From positions 476,075 to 540,074 of the forward strand of contig NC_020302.1 in assembly GCF_000341345.1 (NCBI RefSeq): a stretch of DNA of 64,000 nt, in the 5' to 3' direction. The notes beneath the pieces are model-generated. The model was not told where the DNA came from and searched no databases. It saw only the letters and a list, made by a program, of their open reading frames with translations. This DNA is from Corynebacterium halotolerans YIM 70093 = DSM 44683. GTDB lineage: Bacteria > Actinomycetota > Actinomycetes > Mycobacteriales > Mycobacteriaceae. The translations under genes were made by a program, and so were the position numbers. The first letter of the stretch is position 1. Every line of letters starts with the position of its first letter. Shown here in pieces: positions 48,316 through 58,325 of this stretch.

Positions 48316-48687
48316 ATGCCCACTATTCAGCAGCTGGTCCGTAAGGGCCGCCACTCGAAGAAGGCCGGCGTGTCCACCGCGGCGCTGAAGGGTTCCCCCC
48401 AGCGTCGTGGCGTGTGCACCCGTGTCTACACCACCACCCCGAAGAAGCCGAACTCCGCCCTGCGTAAGGTCGCCCGTGTGCGCCTGACCACCGGCATCGA
48501 GGTCTCCGCCTACATCCCGGGCGAGGGTCACAACCTGCAGGAGCACTCCATGGTGCTCGTCCGCGGCGGTCGTGTGAAGGACCTCCCGGGTGTCCGCTAC
48601 AAGATCGTCCGCGGCGCCCTCGACACCCAGGGTGTCAAGGACCGCAAGCAGGCCCGTTCCCGCTACGGCGCCAAGAAGGGACAGTAA
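48316..48687 (+). CDS. rpsL: 30S ribosomal protein S12
   Basis: S12, decoding centre, 123 residues: [26 protein letters not shown]...[19 protein letters not shown]...[14 protein letters not shown]. The lysines in PKKPNS and RVKDLPG, where streptomycin resistance usually arises, are wild type. ATG 48316 follows AAGACGG; the in-frame codons from 48226 are leader. rpsG starts 3 bp after the stop. Confidence 0.98.
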   Translation: MPTIQQLVRKGRHSKKAGVSTAALKGSPQRRGVCTRVYTTTPKKPNSALRKVARVRLTTGIEVSAYIPGEGHNLQEHSMVLVRGGRVKDLPGVRYKIVRGALDTQGVKDRKQARSRYGAKKGQ

Positions 48688-48690
48688 TCA

Positions 48691-49158
48691 ATGCGTAAGT
48701 CTGCAGCTCCGAAGCGTCCCGTCGTCAAGGATCCGGTCTACGGCTCCGAGCTCGTGACCCAGCTGGTCAACAAGGTCCTCCTCGACGGCAAGAAGTCCAC
48801 CGCCGAGCGCATCGTCTACGGTGCCCTCGAGAAGTGCCGCGAGAAGACCGGCACCGAGCCGGTCGGAACCCTCGAGAAGGCCCTGGGCAACATCCGCCCG
48901 GACCTCGAGGTCCGCTCCCGCCGTGTCGGTGGCGCCACCTACCAGGTTCCGGTCGAGGTCCGCCCGGGCCGCTCCACCACCCTGGCTCTGCGTTGGATGG
49001 TCACCTACACCCGCCAGCGTCGCGAGAACACCATGATCGAGCGCCTCGCCAACGAGATCCTGGATGCCTCTAACGGTCTCGGTGCCTCCGTGAAGCGTCG
49101 CGAGGACACCCACAAGATGGCCGAGGCCAACCGCGCCTTCGCCCACTACCGCTGGTAG
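48691..49158 (+). CDS. rpsG: 30S ribosomal protein S7
   Basis: S7, 155 residues, assembles the head of the small subunit: [47 protein letters not shown]...[27 protein letters not shown]. It starts 3 bp after rpsL. 312 bp of gene-free leader separates it from fusA. Confidence 0.98.
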   Translation: MRKSAAPKRPVVKDPVYGSELVTQLVNKVLLDGKKSTAERIVYGALEKCREKTGTEPVGTLEKALGNIRPDLEVRSRRVGGATYQVPVEVRPGRSTTLALRWMVTYTRQRRENTMIERLANEILDASNGLGASVKRREDTHKMAEANRAFAHYRW

Positions 49159-49470
49159 TCCGCCCGATGCCCATGGCCCACTCGATGAACCTGTTGTGCC
49201 ACCCCGTCCCCCGCAGCAGTGCGGTGGCGGGTGCGCGGCGGCGTCGATTGGGCCATTGTTCTTCCGTACCCTCTCCGCTCGGCAGGGTCCCGGCCTCCGG
49301 GGCCTGACGGCGGAAGGTGCGGCGCGGTGCCGTACGGCCTGGCCGGGGATTTTCCTTTCCGGTACTGCCGGTGCGGCCAAGTAATGGCAAGATTGAACGA
49401 GAACTATCCACAGACGGCGTTCCTGGTGCCTGAACCATGACGTCCACGAACAACAAGTTGGGGTAAGACT
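49159..49470 (+). other. Leader between rpsG and fusA
   Basis: 312 bp without a convincing gene. Short reading frames here have no family similarity. It probably contains part of the fusA leader or promoter, but I find no clear promoter hexamers or repeats. Confidence 0.5.
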
Positions 49471-51594
49471 GTGGCACAAGAAGTGCTTAAGGACCTGAGC
49501 AAGGTCCGCAACATCGGCATCATGGCCCACATCGATGCCGGTAAGACCACCACCACCGAGCGCATCCTGTTCTACACGGGTATCAACCGCAAGGTCGGCG
49601 AGACCCACGACGGTGCCTCCACCACCGACTGGATGGAGCAGGAGAAGGAGCGTGGCATCACGATCACCTCCGCCGCCGTCACCTGTTTCTGGGAAAAGAA
49701 CCAGATCAACATCATCGACACCCCCGGTCACGTCGACTTCACCGTCGAGGTCGAGCGCTCCCTGCGCGTCCTGGATGGCGCCGTCGCAGTCTTCGACGGC
49801 AAGGAGGGCGTCGAGCCCCAGTCCGAGCAGGTCTGGCGTCAGGCCGCCAAGTACGACGTCCCGCGCATCTGCTTCGTCAACAAGATGGACAAGCTGGGCG
49901 CCGACTTCTACTACACCGTCGGCACCATCGTCGACCGTCTCGGCGCCAAGCCGCTGGTCATGCAGTTGCCGATCGGCGCCGAGGACGACTTCGACGGCGT
50001 CGTGGACCTGATCAGCATGAAGGCCCTGATGTGGCCGGGCAAGACCGACATCGGCACCGAGGCCACCGTCGAGGAGATCCCGGCGGACCTGCAGGAGCGT
50101 GCCGAGGAGTACCGCGAGAAGCTGCTCGAGGCCGTCGCCGAGTCCGACGAAGAGCTCATGGAGAAGTACTTCGGCGGCGAGGAGCTCACCGTCGAGGAGA
50201 TCAAGACCGCCATCCGCAAGATGACCGTCGCCTCCGAGATCTACCCGGTCTTCTGCGGCACCGCCTACAAGAACAAGGGCATCCAGCCGGTGCTCGACGC
50301 CATCGTCGACTACCTGCCGAACCCGCTGGACGTCGGCGAGGTCCACGGCCACAAGGTCGGCGACGAGTCCGTCGACCTGACCCGTAAGCCGAGCGCCGAT
50401 TCCCCGTTCTCCGCGCTGGCCTTCAAGATCGCCGTCCACCCGTTCTTCGGCAAGCTGACCTATATCCGCGTCTACTCGGGCCGCACCGAGCCGGGCCAGC
50501 AGGTCATGAACTCCACCAAGGGCAAGAAGGAGCGCATCGGCAAGATCTTCCAGATGCACTCCAACAAGGAGAACCCGGTGGAGGAGGCCCGCGCCGGCAA
50601 CATCTTCGCCGTCGTCGGCCTGAAGGACACCACCACCGGTGACACCCTCTGCGACCCCAACGAGCAGATCATCCTGGAGTCCATGGACTTCCCGGATCCG
50701 GTCATCCAGGTCGCCATCGAGCCGAAGACCAAGTCCGACCAGGAGAAGCTGGGCACCGCCATCCAGAAGCTGGCGGAGGAGGATCCGACCTTCACCGTCC
50801 GTCTGGACGAGGAGTCCGGTCAGACCGTCATCGGCGGCATGGGCGAGCTCCACCTCGACGTCCTGGTCGACCGCATGAAGCGCGAGTTCAAGGTCGAGGC
50901 GAACATCGGTAACCCGCAGGTCGCCTACCGCGAGACCATCCGCAAGCCTGTCGAGAAGCTCGAGTTCACCCACAAGAAGCAGACCGGTGGTTCCGGTCAG
51001 TTCGCGAAGGTCATCATCGCGCTCGAGCCCTACGCCCCGTCCGAGGATGAGCTCGAGGAGGGCCAGTCCCCGCTGTACGCTTTCAAGGACGCCGTCACCG
51101 GCGGCCGCGTGCCGAAGGAGTACATCCCGTCCGTCGACGCCGGTATCCAGGACGCCATGCAGTACGGCTACCTGGCCGGTTACCCGCTGGTCAACATCAA
51201 GGCTACCCTGCTCGACGGCGCCTATCACGACGTCGACTCCTCTGAGATGGCCTTCAAGATCGCCGGTTCCCAGGCGCTGAAGGAGGCCGTGGCCAAGGCC
51301 AAGCCGGTTCTGCTCGAGCCGGTCATGGCCGTCGAGGTCACCACTCCGGAGGAGTACATGGGCGAGGTCATCGGCGACATCAACTCCCGCCGTGGCCAGG
51401 TCTCGGCCATGGAGGACCGCGCCGGCGCCAAGCTGGTCAAGGCCAAGGTTCCGCTGTCCCAGATGTTCGGCTACGTCGGTGACCTGCGTTCCAAGACCCA
51501 GGGTCGTGCGAACTACTCCATGGTCTTCGACTCCTACGCCGAGGTCCCGAGCAGCGTCGCCCAGGACATCATCGCCGAGCGCACCGGCGCCTAG
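49471..51594 (+). CDS. fusA: Elongation factor G
   Basis: Translocation GTPase, 707 residues. GTPase motifs are G1 AHIDAGKT, G2/G3 region [12 protein letters not shown] and DTPGHVDF, and G4 NKMDK. The C-terminal EF-G domains IV/V ([18 protein letters not shown]) are intact. GTG 49471 ([16 protein letters not shown]) follows GGGGTAAG. It is part of the str operon after rpsL-rpsG. A GC-rich hairpin follows at 51621. Confidence 0.98.
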   Translation: MAQEVLKDLSKVRNIGIMAHIDAGKTTTTERILFYTGINRKVGETHDGASTTDWMEQEKERGITITSAAVTCFWEKNQINIIDTPGHVDFTVEVERSLRVLDGAVAVFDGKEGVEPQSEQVWRQAAKYDVPRICFVNKMDKLGADFYYTVGTIVDRLGAKPLVMQLPIGAEDDFDGVVDLISMKALMWPGKTDIGTEATVEEIPADLQERAEEYREKLLEAVAESDEELMEKYFGGEELTVEEIKTAIRKMTVASEIYPVFCGTAYKNKGIQPVLDAIVDYLPNPLDVGEVHGHKVGDESVDLTRKPSADSPFSALAFKIAVHPFFGKLTYIRVYSGRTEPGQQVMNSTKGKKERIGKIFQMHSNKENPVEEARAGNIFAVVGLKDTTTGDTLCDPNEQIILESMDFPDPVIQVAIEPKTKSDQEKLGTAIQKLAEEDPTFTVRLDEESGQTVIGGMGELHLDVLVDRMKREFKVEANIGNPQVAYRETIRKPVEKLEFTHKKQTGGSGQFAKVIIALEPYAPSEDELEEGQSPLYAFKDAVTGGRVPKEYIPSVDAGIQDAMQYGYLAGYPLVNIKATLLDGAYHDVDSSEMAFKIAGSQALKEAVAKAKPVLLEPVMAVEVTTPEEYMGEVIGDINSRRGQVSAMEDRAGAKLVKAKVPLSQMFGYVGDLRSKTQGRANYSMVFDSYAEVPSSVAQDIIAERTGA

Positions 51595-51620
51595 GTAAGG
51601 CCCCTGGACCGGGGGATAAC

Positions 51621-51648
51621 GGAGCGGCGCCTGTGCCGGCGCCGCTCC
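51621..51648 (+). terminator. Hairpin after fusA
   Basis: Perfect 11-bp stem (GGAGCGGCGCC / GGCGCCGCTCC) with a TGTGCC loop, 26 bp past the fusA stop; no T-run. Confidence 0.65.
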
Positions 51649-51688
51649 GCCCCGGACCGCCCCGTGGGGTAGCGGCCGCGCTGGGTGG

Positions 51689-51705
51689 CCACCAGAATCT
51701 GGTGG
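51689..51705. promoter_or_regulatory. Palindrome CCACCAGA-A-TCTGGTGG before tuf
   Basis: 17-bp palindrome with 8-bp perfect arms around one base, 245 bp upstream of tuf and about 76 bp before its putative promoter. It may be an operator or mRNA structure. Confidence 0.4.
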
Positions 51706-51780
51706 TCGCTGAGCCGGCCGTTACCCTCCGGAGATCCCGGATTCTTGCAGCCTGATCCAGTTGTGGCCCAGTGTCACGGT

Positions 51781-51809
51781 TTGAAAATCGGGCGGCATAA
51801 ACCTAGGAT
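51781..51809 (+). promoter_or_regulatory. Strong tuf promoter
   Basis: TTGAAA and TAGGAT separated by exactly 17 bp, in an AT-rich window, with a leader of about 120 nt before the tuf GTG. It is the best-looking promoter in the region. Confidence 0.65.
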
Positions 51810-51933
51810 CATGTAACTGGCACATTGTGAAACCGTCATCATGCTGGATACCTGCGTGTTTTCAGCGAAGATGGCACTGTCAACCACGTGGCTGCGAAAG
51901 TCGTAGCCACCATGAAGTCCAGGAGGACATACA

Positions 51934-53124
51934 GTGGCAAAGGCGAAGTTCGAGCGTACGAAGCCGCACGTCAACATCGGCACCATCGGTCACGTCGACC
52001 ACGGCAAGACCACCACCACGGCTGCCATCACCAAGGTGCTGGCTGACGCTTTCCCGGATCTGAACGAGTCCTTCGCCTTCGACGCCATCGACAAGGCGCC
52101 GGAGGAGAAGGAGCGTGGCATCACGATCAACATCTCCCACGTCGAGTACCAGACCGAGAAGCGCCACTACGCCCACGTTGACGCCCCGGGTCACGCCGAC
52201 TACATCAAGAACATGATCACCGGTGCCGCTCAGATGGACGGCGCCATCCTCGTGGTCGCCGCCACCGACGGCCCGATGCCGCAGACCCGTGAGCACGTTC
52301 TCCTGGCCCGCCAGGTCGGCGTCCCCTACATCCTCGTCGCCCTGAACAAGTGCGACATGGTCGACGATGAGGAGATCATCGAGCTCGTCGAGATGGAGGT
52401 CCGCGAGCTGCTGGCCGAGCAGGACTACGACGAGGATGCCCCGATCGTCCACATCTCCGCTCTGAAGGCCCTCGAGGGTGACGAGAAGTGGGCCCAGTCC
52501 ATCCTGGAGCTCATGCAGGCCTGCGACGACTCCATCCCGGATCCGCAGCGCGCCACCGATCAGCCGTTCCTGATGCCGATCGAGGACATCTTCACCATCA
52601 CCGGCCGCGGCACCGTCGTCACCGGCCGTGTCGAGCGTGGCTCCCTGAAGGTGAACGAGGATGTCGAGATCATCGGCATCAAGGAGAAGTCCACCAACAC
52701 CACCGTCACCGGTATCGAGATGTTCCGTAAGCTTCTCGACTACACCGAGGCCGGCGACAACTGTGGTCTGCTGCTCCGCGGCATCAAGCGCGAGGATGTC
52801 GAGCGCGGCCAGGTCATCATCAAGCCGGGCGCCTACACCCCGCACACCCAGTTCGAGGGCTCCGTCTACGTCCTGTCCAAGGATGAGGGCGGTCGCCACA
52901 CCCCGTTCTTCGACAACTACCGTCCGCAGTTCTACTTCCGCACCACCGACGTCACCGGCGTCGTGAAGCTGCCGGAGGGCACCGAGATGGTCATGCCGGG
53001 CGACAACGTCGAGATGTCCGTCGAGCTGATCCAGCCGGTCGCCATGGATGAGGGTCTGCGCTTCGCCATCCGCGAGGGCTCCCGCACCGTCGGCGCTGGC
53101 CGTGTCACCAAGATCATCAAGTAA
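51934..53124 (+). CDS. tuf: Elongation factor Tu
   Basis: EF-Tu, 396 residues. Nucleotide-binding motifs are GHVDHGKTT, the switch region [34 protein letters not shown] and NKCDMVDD; the C-terminal barrels are intact and end KIIK. GTG 51934 has AGGAGGAC upstream. It has its own promoter and a terminator (53157-53184). Confidence 0.98.
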   Translation: MAKAKFERTKPHVNIGTIGHVDHGKTTTTAAITKVLADAFPDLNESFAFDAIDKAPEEKERGITINISHVEYQTEKRHYAHVDAPGHADYIKNMITGAAQMDGAILVVAATDGPMPQTREHVLLARQVGVPYILVALNKCDMVDDEEIIELVEMEVRELLAEQDYDEDAPIVHISALKALEGDEKWAQSILELMQACDDSIPDPQRATDQPFLMPIEDIFTITGRGTVVTGRVERGSLKVNEDVEIIGIKEKSTNTTVTGIEMFRKLLDYTEAGDNCGLLLRGIKREDVERGQVIIKPGAYTPHTQFEGSVYVLSKDEGGRHTPFFDNYRPQFYFRTTDVTGVVKLPEGTEMVMPGDNVEMSVELIQPVAMDEGLRFAIREGSRTVGAGRVTKIIK

Positions 53125-53156
53125 TGATCTGCTGACCCGCTAGGGTTCGCACAGTC

Positions 53157-53184
53157 AACCACCGTCCATTCGGGCGGTGGTTTT
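53157..53184 (+). terminator. Intrinsic terminator after tuf
   Basis: AACCACCGTCC pairs with GGGCGGTGGTT (one T-G pair) around an ATTC loop and ends in TTTTC. Confidence 0.85.
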
Positions 53185-53217
53185 CTGCTTCTCAGGGCCA
53201 CCGTAAGATCGGGTGCC

Positions 53218-53940
53218 ATGATGGATCCGACCCGCCTGCCCGGCGTGCTCGACGCCCTGCGCCGCACCTGGGAAGGCCAGCCCGACCTGCCGCTGGCCAC
53301 ACTGTTCGGCATGCTGAACAACCGCGGCATCGGCTGGGGCAGCACGGACGGGGAACTCATCGCCGCGCTCGCCGCCCTGGCACGCATCCACCCCGGGCAG
53401 CTGCCGCGTGTCGACGCCCGCGTCACCGCCCGCTACCTCATCGTCACCGAGGCGCCCGCCCACCGGGTCACCGTCGACCCCTGGCGGGTCGTGGTCCGCC
53501 GCATCACCGACGCCGGACACGCCACCCAGCCCGGGTCGTGGGACTACCGGACCATCCGCCCGGCGTCCCCGGGCTCGCCGCTGGTCGTCGCCGACACCGG
53601 CGGCATCGAGCACCGCCTCGGCGTCGTCACGCGGATCACGCTGCTCGACGAGTCCCCTGCAGCCGAGGTCACCGACCTGTCGGGTCTGCGCCGCCGCGAC
53701 GTCGGCGACGCGGTCCACCTCATCCGGCTGGCGGACGGGGAGACGGTCCTGCTCGACCACGGCCTGGAACGGTTCATCCCCGGTCGGCGCAGCCTCGAGC
53801 GGCGGGCGGGGAAATGGGAGGAGCTGCTCACCTGCCGCCTGGGAGAGGAACTTCTCGTGTCGCGGCCCGGCGGGGGAGCGCCGATCCGTCTCGCACCGGT
53901 CGAGGACATTCTCGTGGTGGAGGACGCGCCGGCCGACTAG
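53218..53940 (+). CDS. Hypothetical protein, 240 aa
   Basis: Not recognised. The 240-residue protein has no signal peptide or membrane helix. It begins MMDPTRLPGVLDALRRTWEGQPDLPLATLFGMLNN and has a C-terminal beta-rich half with repeated hydrophobic turns (VHLIRLADGETVLLDHGLERF). ATG 53218 and 53221 are both usable. Codon use fits the neighbours. It is flanked by the tuf terminator and the convergent Asp23/AmaP cluster. Confidence 0.55.
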   Translation: MMDPTRLPGVLDALRRTWEGQPDLPLATLFGMLNNRGIGWGSTDGELIAALAALARIHPGQLPRVDARVTARYLIVTEAPAHRVTVDPWRVVVRRITDAGHATQPGSWDYRTIRPASPGSPLVVADTGGIEHRLGVVTRITLLDESPAAEVTDLSGLRRRDVGDAVHLIRLADGETVLLDHGLERFIPGRRSLERRAGKWEELLTCRLGEELLVSRPGGGAPIRLAPVEDILVVEDAPAD

Positions 53941-53962
53941 CCGGAAGGCGCATGTGTGGCGA

Positions 53963-54520
53963 TCAGGCGTCCACCGGCAGCAGGTGGATGAGGTAGGTGG
54001 TGTCGACGTCGATGTCGCGCACGGCCTCCCGGAAATCTGTCTCGGCCTGCTCGAGGACCCCGCGCAGTGCGGGCACGTCCACCCCGGCCCGGGCCCGGAC
54101 GAGGAAGGTGACGGCCGGACGGCTGCGGTTCATGCCCAGGACGGGCCGGACCCCCTCCACGCGGGGTAGTTCCCCGATGTCCCGGGCGAGTGCGGTGGCC
54201 AGCGGGAGGATGTCGAGGTCGATGCTGCCCGTGGCGTCGGTGGCCGGGGAACGCATGCGGTTGAACCGGCGGCGGCGCAGATTCAGGGCGATCAACCAGC
54301 CGCCGATAACCAGGCTGAACAGCATGACCGCGGCGATGGCCAGGTCATACCACTCGGCGGCCGGTGCCGAGAGCCACGCGGGGAAGTGGATGAGGTCCGC
54401 CATGCGTTGGGCGAGTGGGACATCGAGGTACAGGCCCACGGCCCAGGCCCCGCCGAGCAGGATGAGCAGCCCGAGGACGAACACGACGATCCGGTCGAAG
54501 ACCGCGAGCCGGGTGGTCAC
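53963..54520 (-). CDS. AmaP-like envelope-stress anchor protein
   Basis: Membrane protein of 185 residues with two hydrophobic helices (about residues 8-28 and 60-82) and a soluble C-terminal domain (VRPVLGMNRSRPAVTFLVRARAGVDVPALRGVLEQAETDFREAVRDIDVDTTYLIHLLPVDA). This matches AmaP, which anchors Asp23-type proteins to the membrane. It starts at GTG 54520, overlapping the preceding gene by 4 bp. It is the last gene of the reverse-strand envelope-stress cluster. Confidence 0.75.
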   Translation of the reverse strand: MTTRLAVFDRIVVFVLGLLILLGGAWAVGLYLDVPLAQRMADLIHFPAWLSAPAAEWYDLAIAAVMLFSLVIGGWLIALNLRRRRFNRMRSPATDATGSIDLDILPLATALARDIGELPRVEGVRPVLGMNRSRPAVTFLVRARAGVDVPALRGVLEQAETDFREAVRDIDVDTTYLIHLLPVDA

Positions 54521-55086
54521 CGCGTCACCTCCGTGTGCGGCCGGACGCGCACCCGCGGCGACAGGGCGGTGAGCCCCAGCTCCTCCAGCAGGGACACCAC
54601 CTCCTCCTCCACGCGGGCGGCGAGGCCGCTGTCCTCGGCACCACCGCTGACGGTCACGGTCAGAGTCTTTCCGCTGACCTGGCTGTGCGCGGACAATACC
54701 CCCGCGACCCGCCGCGTCTGCGCGGAGGTCATGCGGGCGATGTCCGTCGGGCGCATCCACAACGGGGCCGGCGAACCCAGCCGACGGTGGGTGCGGGTGC
54801 GTGGGCGCACGCCGATCCACATGAGCAGCGCGCCGAGCACCACGGCGAGTATGCCGACGGGCAGCATCCAGGGCTCGAAAGTGGCCGAGCCGACGGTGAG
54901 CACCACCGGGTCGACCCAGCTGTCCCAGGCGACGTCCGCGGAGTTGCGCAGCCACAGCTCGCGCGCGCAGATGACCGCGACGGCCAGCAGAGCCAGCCCG
55001 ATGACCATCGCCACGTAGCGCGCCACCGGTTGGGCCTTCGGCTCCGGTGTCCGCCGCGTGGGGCCGATGTTCGGTTCAGCGGACAT
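54517..55086 (-). CDS. DUF6286-like membrane protein
   Basis: Protein of 189 residues with two membrane helices (about 22-44 and 72-93) and a C-terminal domain (ALSPRVRVRPHTEV) that resembles the DUF6286 family found beside Asp23 genes. ATG 55086 gives MSAEPNIGP. It overlaps both neighbours by a few bases, so it is translationally coupled to the cluster. Function unknown; membrane-stress role inferred from the context. Confidence 0.7.
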   Translation of the reverse strand: MSAEPNIGPTRRTPEPKAQPVARYVAMVIGLALLAVAVICARELWLRNSADVAWDSWVDPVVLTVGSATFEPWMLPVGILAVVLGALLMWIGVRPRTRTHRRLGSPAPLWMRPTDIARMTSAQTRRVAGVLSAHSQVSGKTLTVTVSGGAEDSGLAARVEEEVVSLLEELGLTALSPRVRVRPHTEVTR

Positions 55087-55669
55087 CGCGACCTCCCCCG
55101 GACCGGACGGATGGGCTGGCCGGGTGCAAGGGGATCACCCGCACCGGCTTCAGGCTCGGCGGGGTCGGCACCACCACCGGGGTGAGCGGGGCGGGTGCCG
55201 GTGCCCGCACCGGGGTCAGGGCCGCGGAAGGTTCCGTGCGCGGATGCTGCACCCGCAGGGCAGGGGCCCCGATGGGGCTGAGCCTGGGCAGGCGCGGGCG
55301 GGCGTCGATCTGCGCCTGCGTGACCCGCCGGGAGTGCTCACCGGCGACGACCGGCCCGACGACCACGTTGACGTGGGTGACGGTCAGGCCTGTCAGGCCC
55401 CGCACCCGGTCGATCACCGTGGCACGCACCGCCTCCGCCACTCCGGTCACCGGCGACGGCCAGGTCACGGCGATGAACGCCTCGACGCTCGCGGTGCCGG
55501 CGGCGTCGTCGATGAGCACGTCATAGCGCGGGTAGATGCGCCCGGCGATACGCTCCAGACTGCGGCCGAGTGTCGTGGTGCCCGGGACAGAGGCGGCCGC
55601 GGCGGCGACGATGCGGCCCAGAGCGCGTTCGGAGATGCGCACTCGCCCGGTGGCGGTGGTCGAGTCCAT
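55076..55669 (-). CDS. Asp23/Gls24-family envelope-stress protein, copy 1
   Basis: Asp23-like protein of 197 residues. The N-terminal 120 residues carry the Asp23 fold (GRVRISERALGRIVAAAAASVPGTTTLGRS...VEAFIAVTWPSPVTGVAEAVRATVIDRVRGLTGLTVTHVNVVVGPVV). A Pro-rich tail of about 80 residues follows. These proteins accumulate under alkaline or cell-wall stress and bind AmaP. It overlaps the upstream DUF2273 stop by 1 bp and the next gene by 11. Confidence 0.8.
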   Translation of the reverse strand: MDSTTATGRVRISERALGRIVAAAAASVPGTTTLGRSLERIAGRIYPRYDVLIDDAAGTASVEAFIAVTWPSPVTGVAEAVRATVIDRVRGLTGLTVTHVNVVVGPVVAGEHSRRVTQAQIDARPRLPRLSPIGAPALRVQHPRTEPSAALTPVRAPAPAPLTPVVVPTPPSLKPVRVIPLHPASPSVRSGGGRDVR

Positions 55670-55869
55670 CAGCCCCGGCCCCCTCTCCCGGACGGCCCGA
55701 AGTTGTCGAAGAAGGTCCGCAGGTCGATTCGGCCGTCGAGGTGGGCGCCGATGACACCGCCCACCAGGGCGAAGACCAGTGCGTAGAGCAGACCGGTCCA
55801 GCCGCCCAGGATGATGGCGAAGGCCAGGGCCAACCCCAGGATGATGCCGGTCAGAGTGTGGTTGCTCAC
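55669..55869 (-). CDS. Small DUF2273-like membrane protein
   Basis: 66-residue protein with a tight pair of hydrophobic helices (MSNHTLTGIILGLALAFAIILGGWTGLLYALVFALVGGVIGAHLDGRIDL), the DUF2273 pattern of small proteins in the Asp23 operon. It overlaps both neighbours by 1-4 bp. Confidence 0.75.
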   Translation of the reverse strand: MSNHTLTGIILGLALAFAIILGGWTGLLYALVFALVGGVIGAHLDGRIDLRTFFDNFGPSGRGGRG

Positions 55870-56228
55870 CGCGGCGGCCTCCTCGTGACAGGGGATTCGG
55901 TGCCGTCGGCGAAGACGACGTCGACCGGCAGGTCCACCCCGGACTCCCTGACGACGTCGCGCACCGTGGCGGCGAGCCCGGAGAGCGGGCGTCGGTAAGC
56001 GGAGAAATCCACGACGACGTGCACCTCGAGGCGCGGAGCCGGCCCCGGCGTCACCCGCAGCCCCGGCACGCGCCCACGCGGATAGAGCAGTGCAACCTCC
56101 CCGAACAGGCCGGGGTGCAGGGCGGCGATGCCGTCGACGCCCAGGAGCGCCCGCGCCAGCGCCATGGCCCGGCGGGCGGGGACGGGATCGAGGGGCGGGG
56201 CGGCTCGGGGCGTCGAGGTGGCGGGCAC
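55866..56228 (-). CDS. Asp23-like hypothetical protein, 120 aa
   Basis: Short cytoplasmic protein of 120 residues (VHVVVDFSAYRRPLSGLAATVRDVVRESGVDLPVDVVFAD) with a single alpha/beta domain resembling the Asp23 half-fold. It lies between the two Asp23 genes and is probably part of the same operon. No family name is certain. Confidence 0.55.
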   Translation of the reverse strand: MPATSTPRAAPPLDPVPARRAMALARALLGVDGIAALHPGLFGEVALLYPRGRVPGLRVTPGPAPRLEVHVVVDFSAYRRPLSGLAATVRDVVRESGVDLPVDVVFADGTESPVTRRPPR

Positions 56229-56245
56229 GGGTCGGGGCCTTTCCG

Positions 56246-56713
56246 CTACTGGACCCGGGGAGCGCTCTCGGCGGCCGCCGGCTCCGGCTCCTCGTCGCCT
56301 AGGTCCAGGTGGACGTCGTGGACGGTGACGTTGACCTCAGTGACCTCGAGGCCGGTCATGCGCTCAATGGCGGTGATGATGTTGCGCCGGATCGCCTCGG
56401 CGAGCTCGTGGATGGCCACGCCGTACTCGGCGACGATGTCGACGTCGACCGCGGCCTGGTGCTCGCCGACCTCCACGGACACACCCCGCTGGAGGTTGAC
56501 GGCGGTGCCGGTGAGGGTGTCGCGCAGGGCCCCGACGGCGCGGGCGGGGCCGCCGAGGGAGTGGACGCCGGAGACCTCACGGGTGGCCAGCCCCGCGATC
56601 TTGGCGACGACGACGTCCTCGATGCGGGTGACGCCGCGGGTGGTGGAGGCGGTCAGCGGATCGGTCGGGAGAGTCCCCGCGGTCTTCTCGGCGGTGGGAT
56701 CCTGCTCGGCCAT
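56246..56713 (-). CDS. Asp23/Gls24-family envelope-stress protein, copy 2
   Basis: Asp23-like protein of 155 residues: TRGVTRIEDVVVAKIAGLATREVSGVHSLGG...VNLQRGVSVEVGEHQAAVDVDIVAEYGVAIHELAEAIRRNIITAIERMTGLEVTEVNVTVHDVHLD. It has an acidic tail. It is the first gene of the reverse-strand cluster and starts at ATG 56713 with GGAG upstream on that strand. It is divergent from the S10 operon. Confidence 0.85.
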   Translation of the reverse strand: MAEQDPTAEKTAGTLPTDPLTASTTRGVTRIEDVVVAKIAGLATREVSGVHSLGGPARAVGALRDTLTGTAVNLQRGVSVEVGEHQAAVDVDIVAEYGVAIHELAEAIRRNIITAIERMTGLEVTEVNVTVHDVHLDLGDEEPEPAAAESAPRVQ

Positions 56714-56827
56714 GGTGTGGGCTCCTCAACGACGAACCATTCGGGATGGTCCCATCGTAGGTGAGGAAACCGCTGCGTGGCGGTCCTCACAGGGAGAAAC
56801 CGCGACGAACCCACCCGAACCGGGGGC

Positions 56828-56857
56828 TTGTGTTCCGGGCGGGTCGTGTGCTTAAAT
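56828..56857 (+). promoter_or_regulatory. Putative S10 operon promoter
   Basis: TTGTGT and TTAAAT separated by 18 bp, in an AT-rich patch, giving a leader of about 465 nt before rpsJ. The long gene-free leader (56865-57329) suggests regulation by an RNA structure, as for L4 in other bacteria. Confidence 0.5.
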
Positions 56858-57329
56858 ACATGGGTTGCTTTAACACGACGTGCGTCCGCGCACCGCCGCC
56901 AGGCCCGGTCGCCGGGGACCAGGGGCACCGCGCAGGCAAGACCGTCGCTGGTGAGGCAAACATGACACCTTCATCCATGTCCGTCAGGTCAGGGGAAGGC
57001 TCTGTATTCGGGCAGGGTCGCCAAAGCGACACTCCCGAGCGCGGGGACCGGAGAAGGGGCATGGCAAATAAACAGCGGCAGTACGTGAGGGCCACGCTTA
57101 TCGCGAGATATACGGTCCCTTCCGAACTTGACTCACGGGTCTTGTACCCCGTCAGGAGCACTGGACGTGTGTTTATTCCACGTCCGACATCTCCCGGCCA
57201 GTCATGGCAGTCAGGTAAGACACTGGCGTTGCGCCCAGGCCCTCAGCCCGGACAACGTTATAGAGAAATCGAGAAGCGAATTCCCACCGCTCCATCGCGG
57301 AAGTGGGACAAGCGAGGAAGAGGATAAGC

Positions 57330-57635
57330 GTGGCGGGACAGAAGATCCGCATTCGGCTCAAGGCCTACGACCACGAAGCGATCGACGCGTCTGCACGCAA
57401 GATCGTGGAGACTGTCACCCGCACGGGTGCCCGCGTCGTCGGTCCGGTGCCGTTGCCCACCGAAAAGAACGTGTACGCCGTTATTCGTTCTCCCCACAAG
57501 TACAAGGATTCTCGCGAGCACTTCGAGATGCGCACCCACAAGCGCCTGATCGACATCCTCGACCCGACGCCGAAGACGGTTGATGCCCTCATGCGCATCG
57601 ACCTTCCGGCCAGCGTCGACGTGAACATTCAGTGA
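57330..57635 (+). CDS. rpsJ: 30S ribosomal protein S10
   Basis: S10, 101 residues, first gene of the S10 operon. GTG 57330 ([34 protein letters not shown]) follows GAAGAGG and is chosen over the in-frame 57303. The C-terminus is [35 protein letters not shown]10 is also NusE. Confidence 0.97.
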   Translation: MAGQKIRIRLKAYDHEAIDASARKIVETVTRTGARVVGPVPLPTEKNVYAVIRSPHKYKDSREHFEMRTHKRLIDILDPTPKTVDALMRIDLPASVDVNIQ

Positions 57636-57668
57636 TCGACGGAAACTTTGGCAGCGGAGAACTAACTA

Positions 57669-58325
57669 ATGAGTGAAAACGAGATCAAGGGCATTCTGGG
57701 CACCAAGCTCGGCATGACCCAGATCTTCGACGAGGACAACCGAGTCATCCCGGTCACCGTCGTCGAGGCTGGGCCGTGCGTGGTCACCCAGATTCGTACC
57801 AAGGAAACCGATGGCTACAACGCCATCCAGATCGCCTACGGCGACATCGACCCCCGCAAGGCCAAGAAGCCGCAGCAGGGTCACTTCAAGAAGGCCGGCG
57901 TTACCCCCCGCCGCCACGTGGCTGAGATTCGCATGGACGACGTCTCCGCCTACGAGGTCGGTCAGGACATCACCGTGGAGATCTTCGACGGCATCACGTT
58001 CGTCGACGTCACCGGTCAGTCCAAGGGCAAGGGCTACGCCGGCGGCATGAAGCGCCACGGCTTCGCCGGCCAGGGTGCCGCCCACGGTAACCAGGCCGCC
58101 CACCGCCGCGTCGGTGGTATCGGCGCTGCCGCTACCCCGGGCCGCATCTTCAAGGGTAAGAAGATGGCCGGGCGTATGGGTAATGACCGCGTCACCACCC
58201 AGAACCTCAAGGTTCAGAAGGTTGACGCCGACTCCAACCTGCTGCTCATCAAGGGTGCCATCCCGGGTGCGCGCGGTGGCGTCGTGACCGTTAAGACCGC
58301 AGTGAAGGGCGGTGCACACGCATGA
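57669..58325 (+). CDS. rplC: 50S ribosomal protein L3
   Basis: L3, 218 residues, early assembly protein near the peptidyl-transferase centre. Signature [51 protein letters not shown]. It overlaps rplD by 4 bp. Confidence 0.97.
   Translation: MSENEIKGILGTKLGMTQIFDEDNRVIPVTVVEAGPCVVTQIRTKETDGYNAIQIAYGDIDPRKAKKPQQGHFKKAGVTPRRHVAEIRMDDVSAYEVGQDITVEIFDGITFVDVTGQSKGKGYAGGMKRHGFAGQGAAHGNQAAHRRVGGIGAAATPGRIFKGKKMAGRMGNDRVTTQNLKVQKVDADSNLLLIKGAIPGARGGVVTVKTAVKGGAHA

Noticed and set aside
56761..57327. Forward frame in the S10 leader
   Set aside because: No ribosome binding site, odd composition, extends across the presumed promoter; judged non-coding leader.
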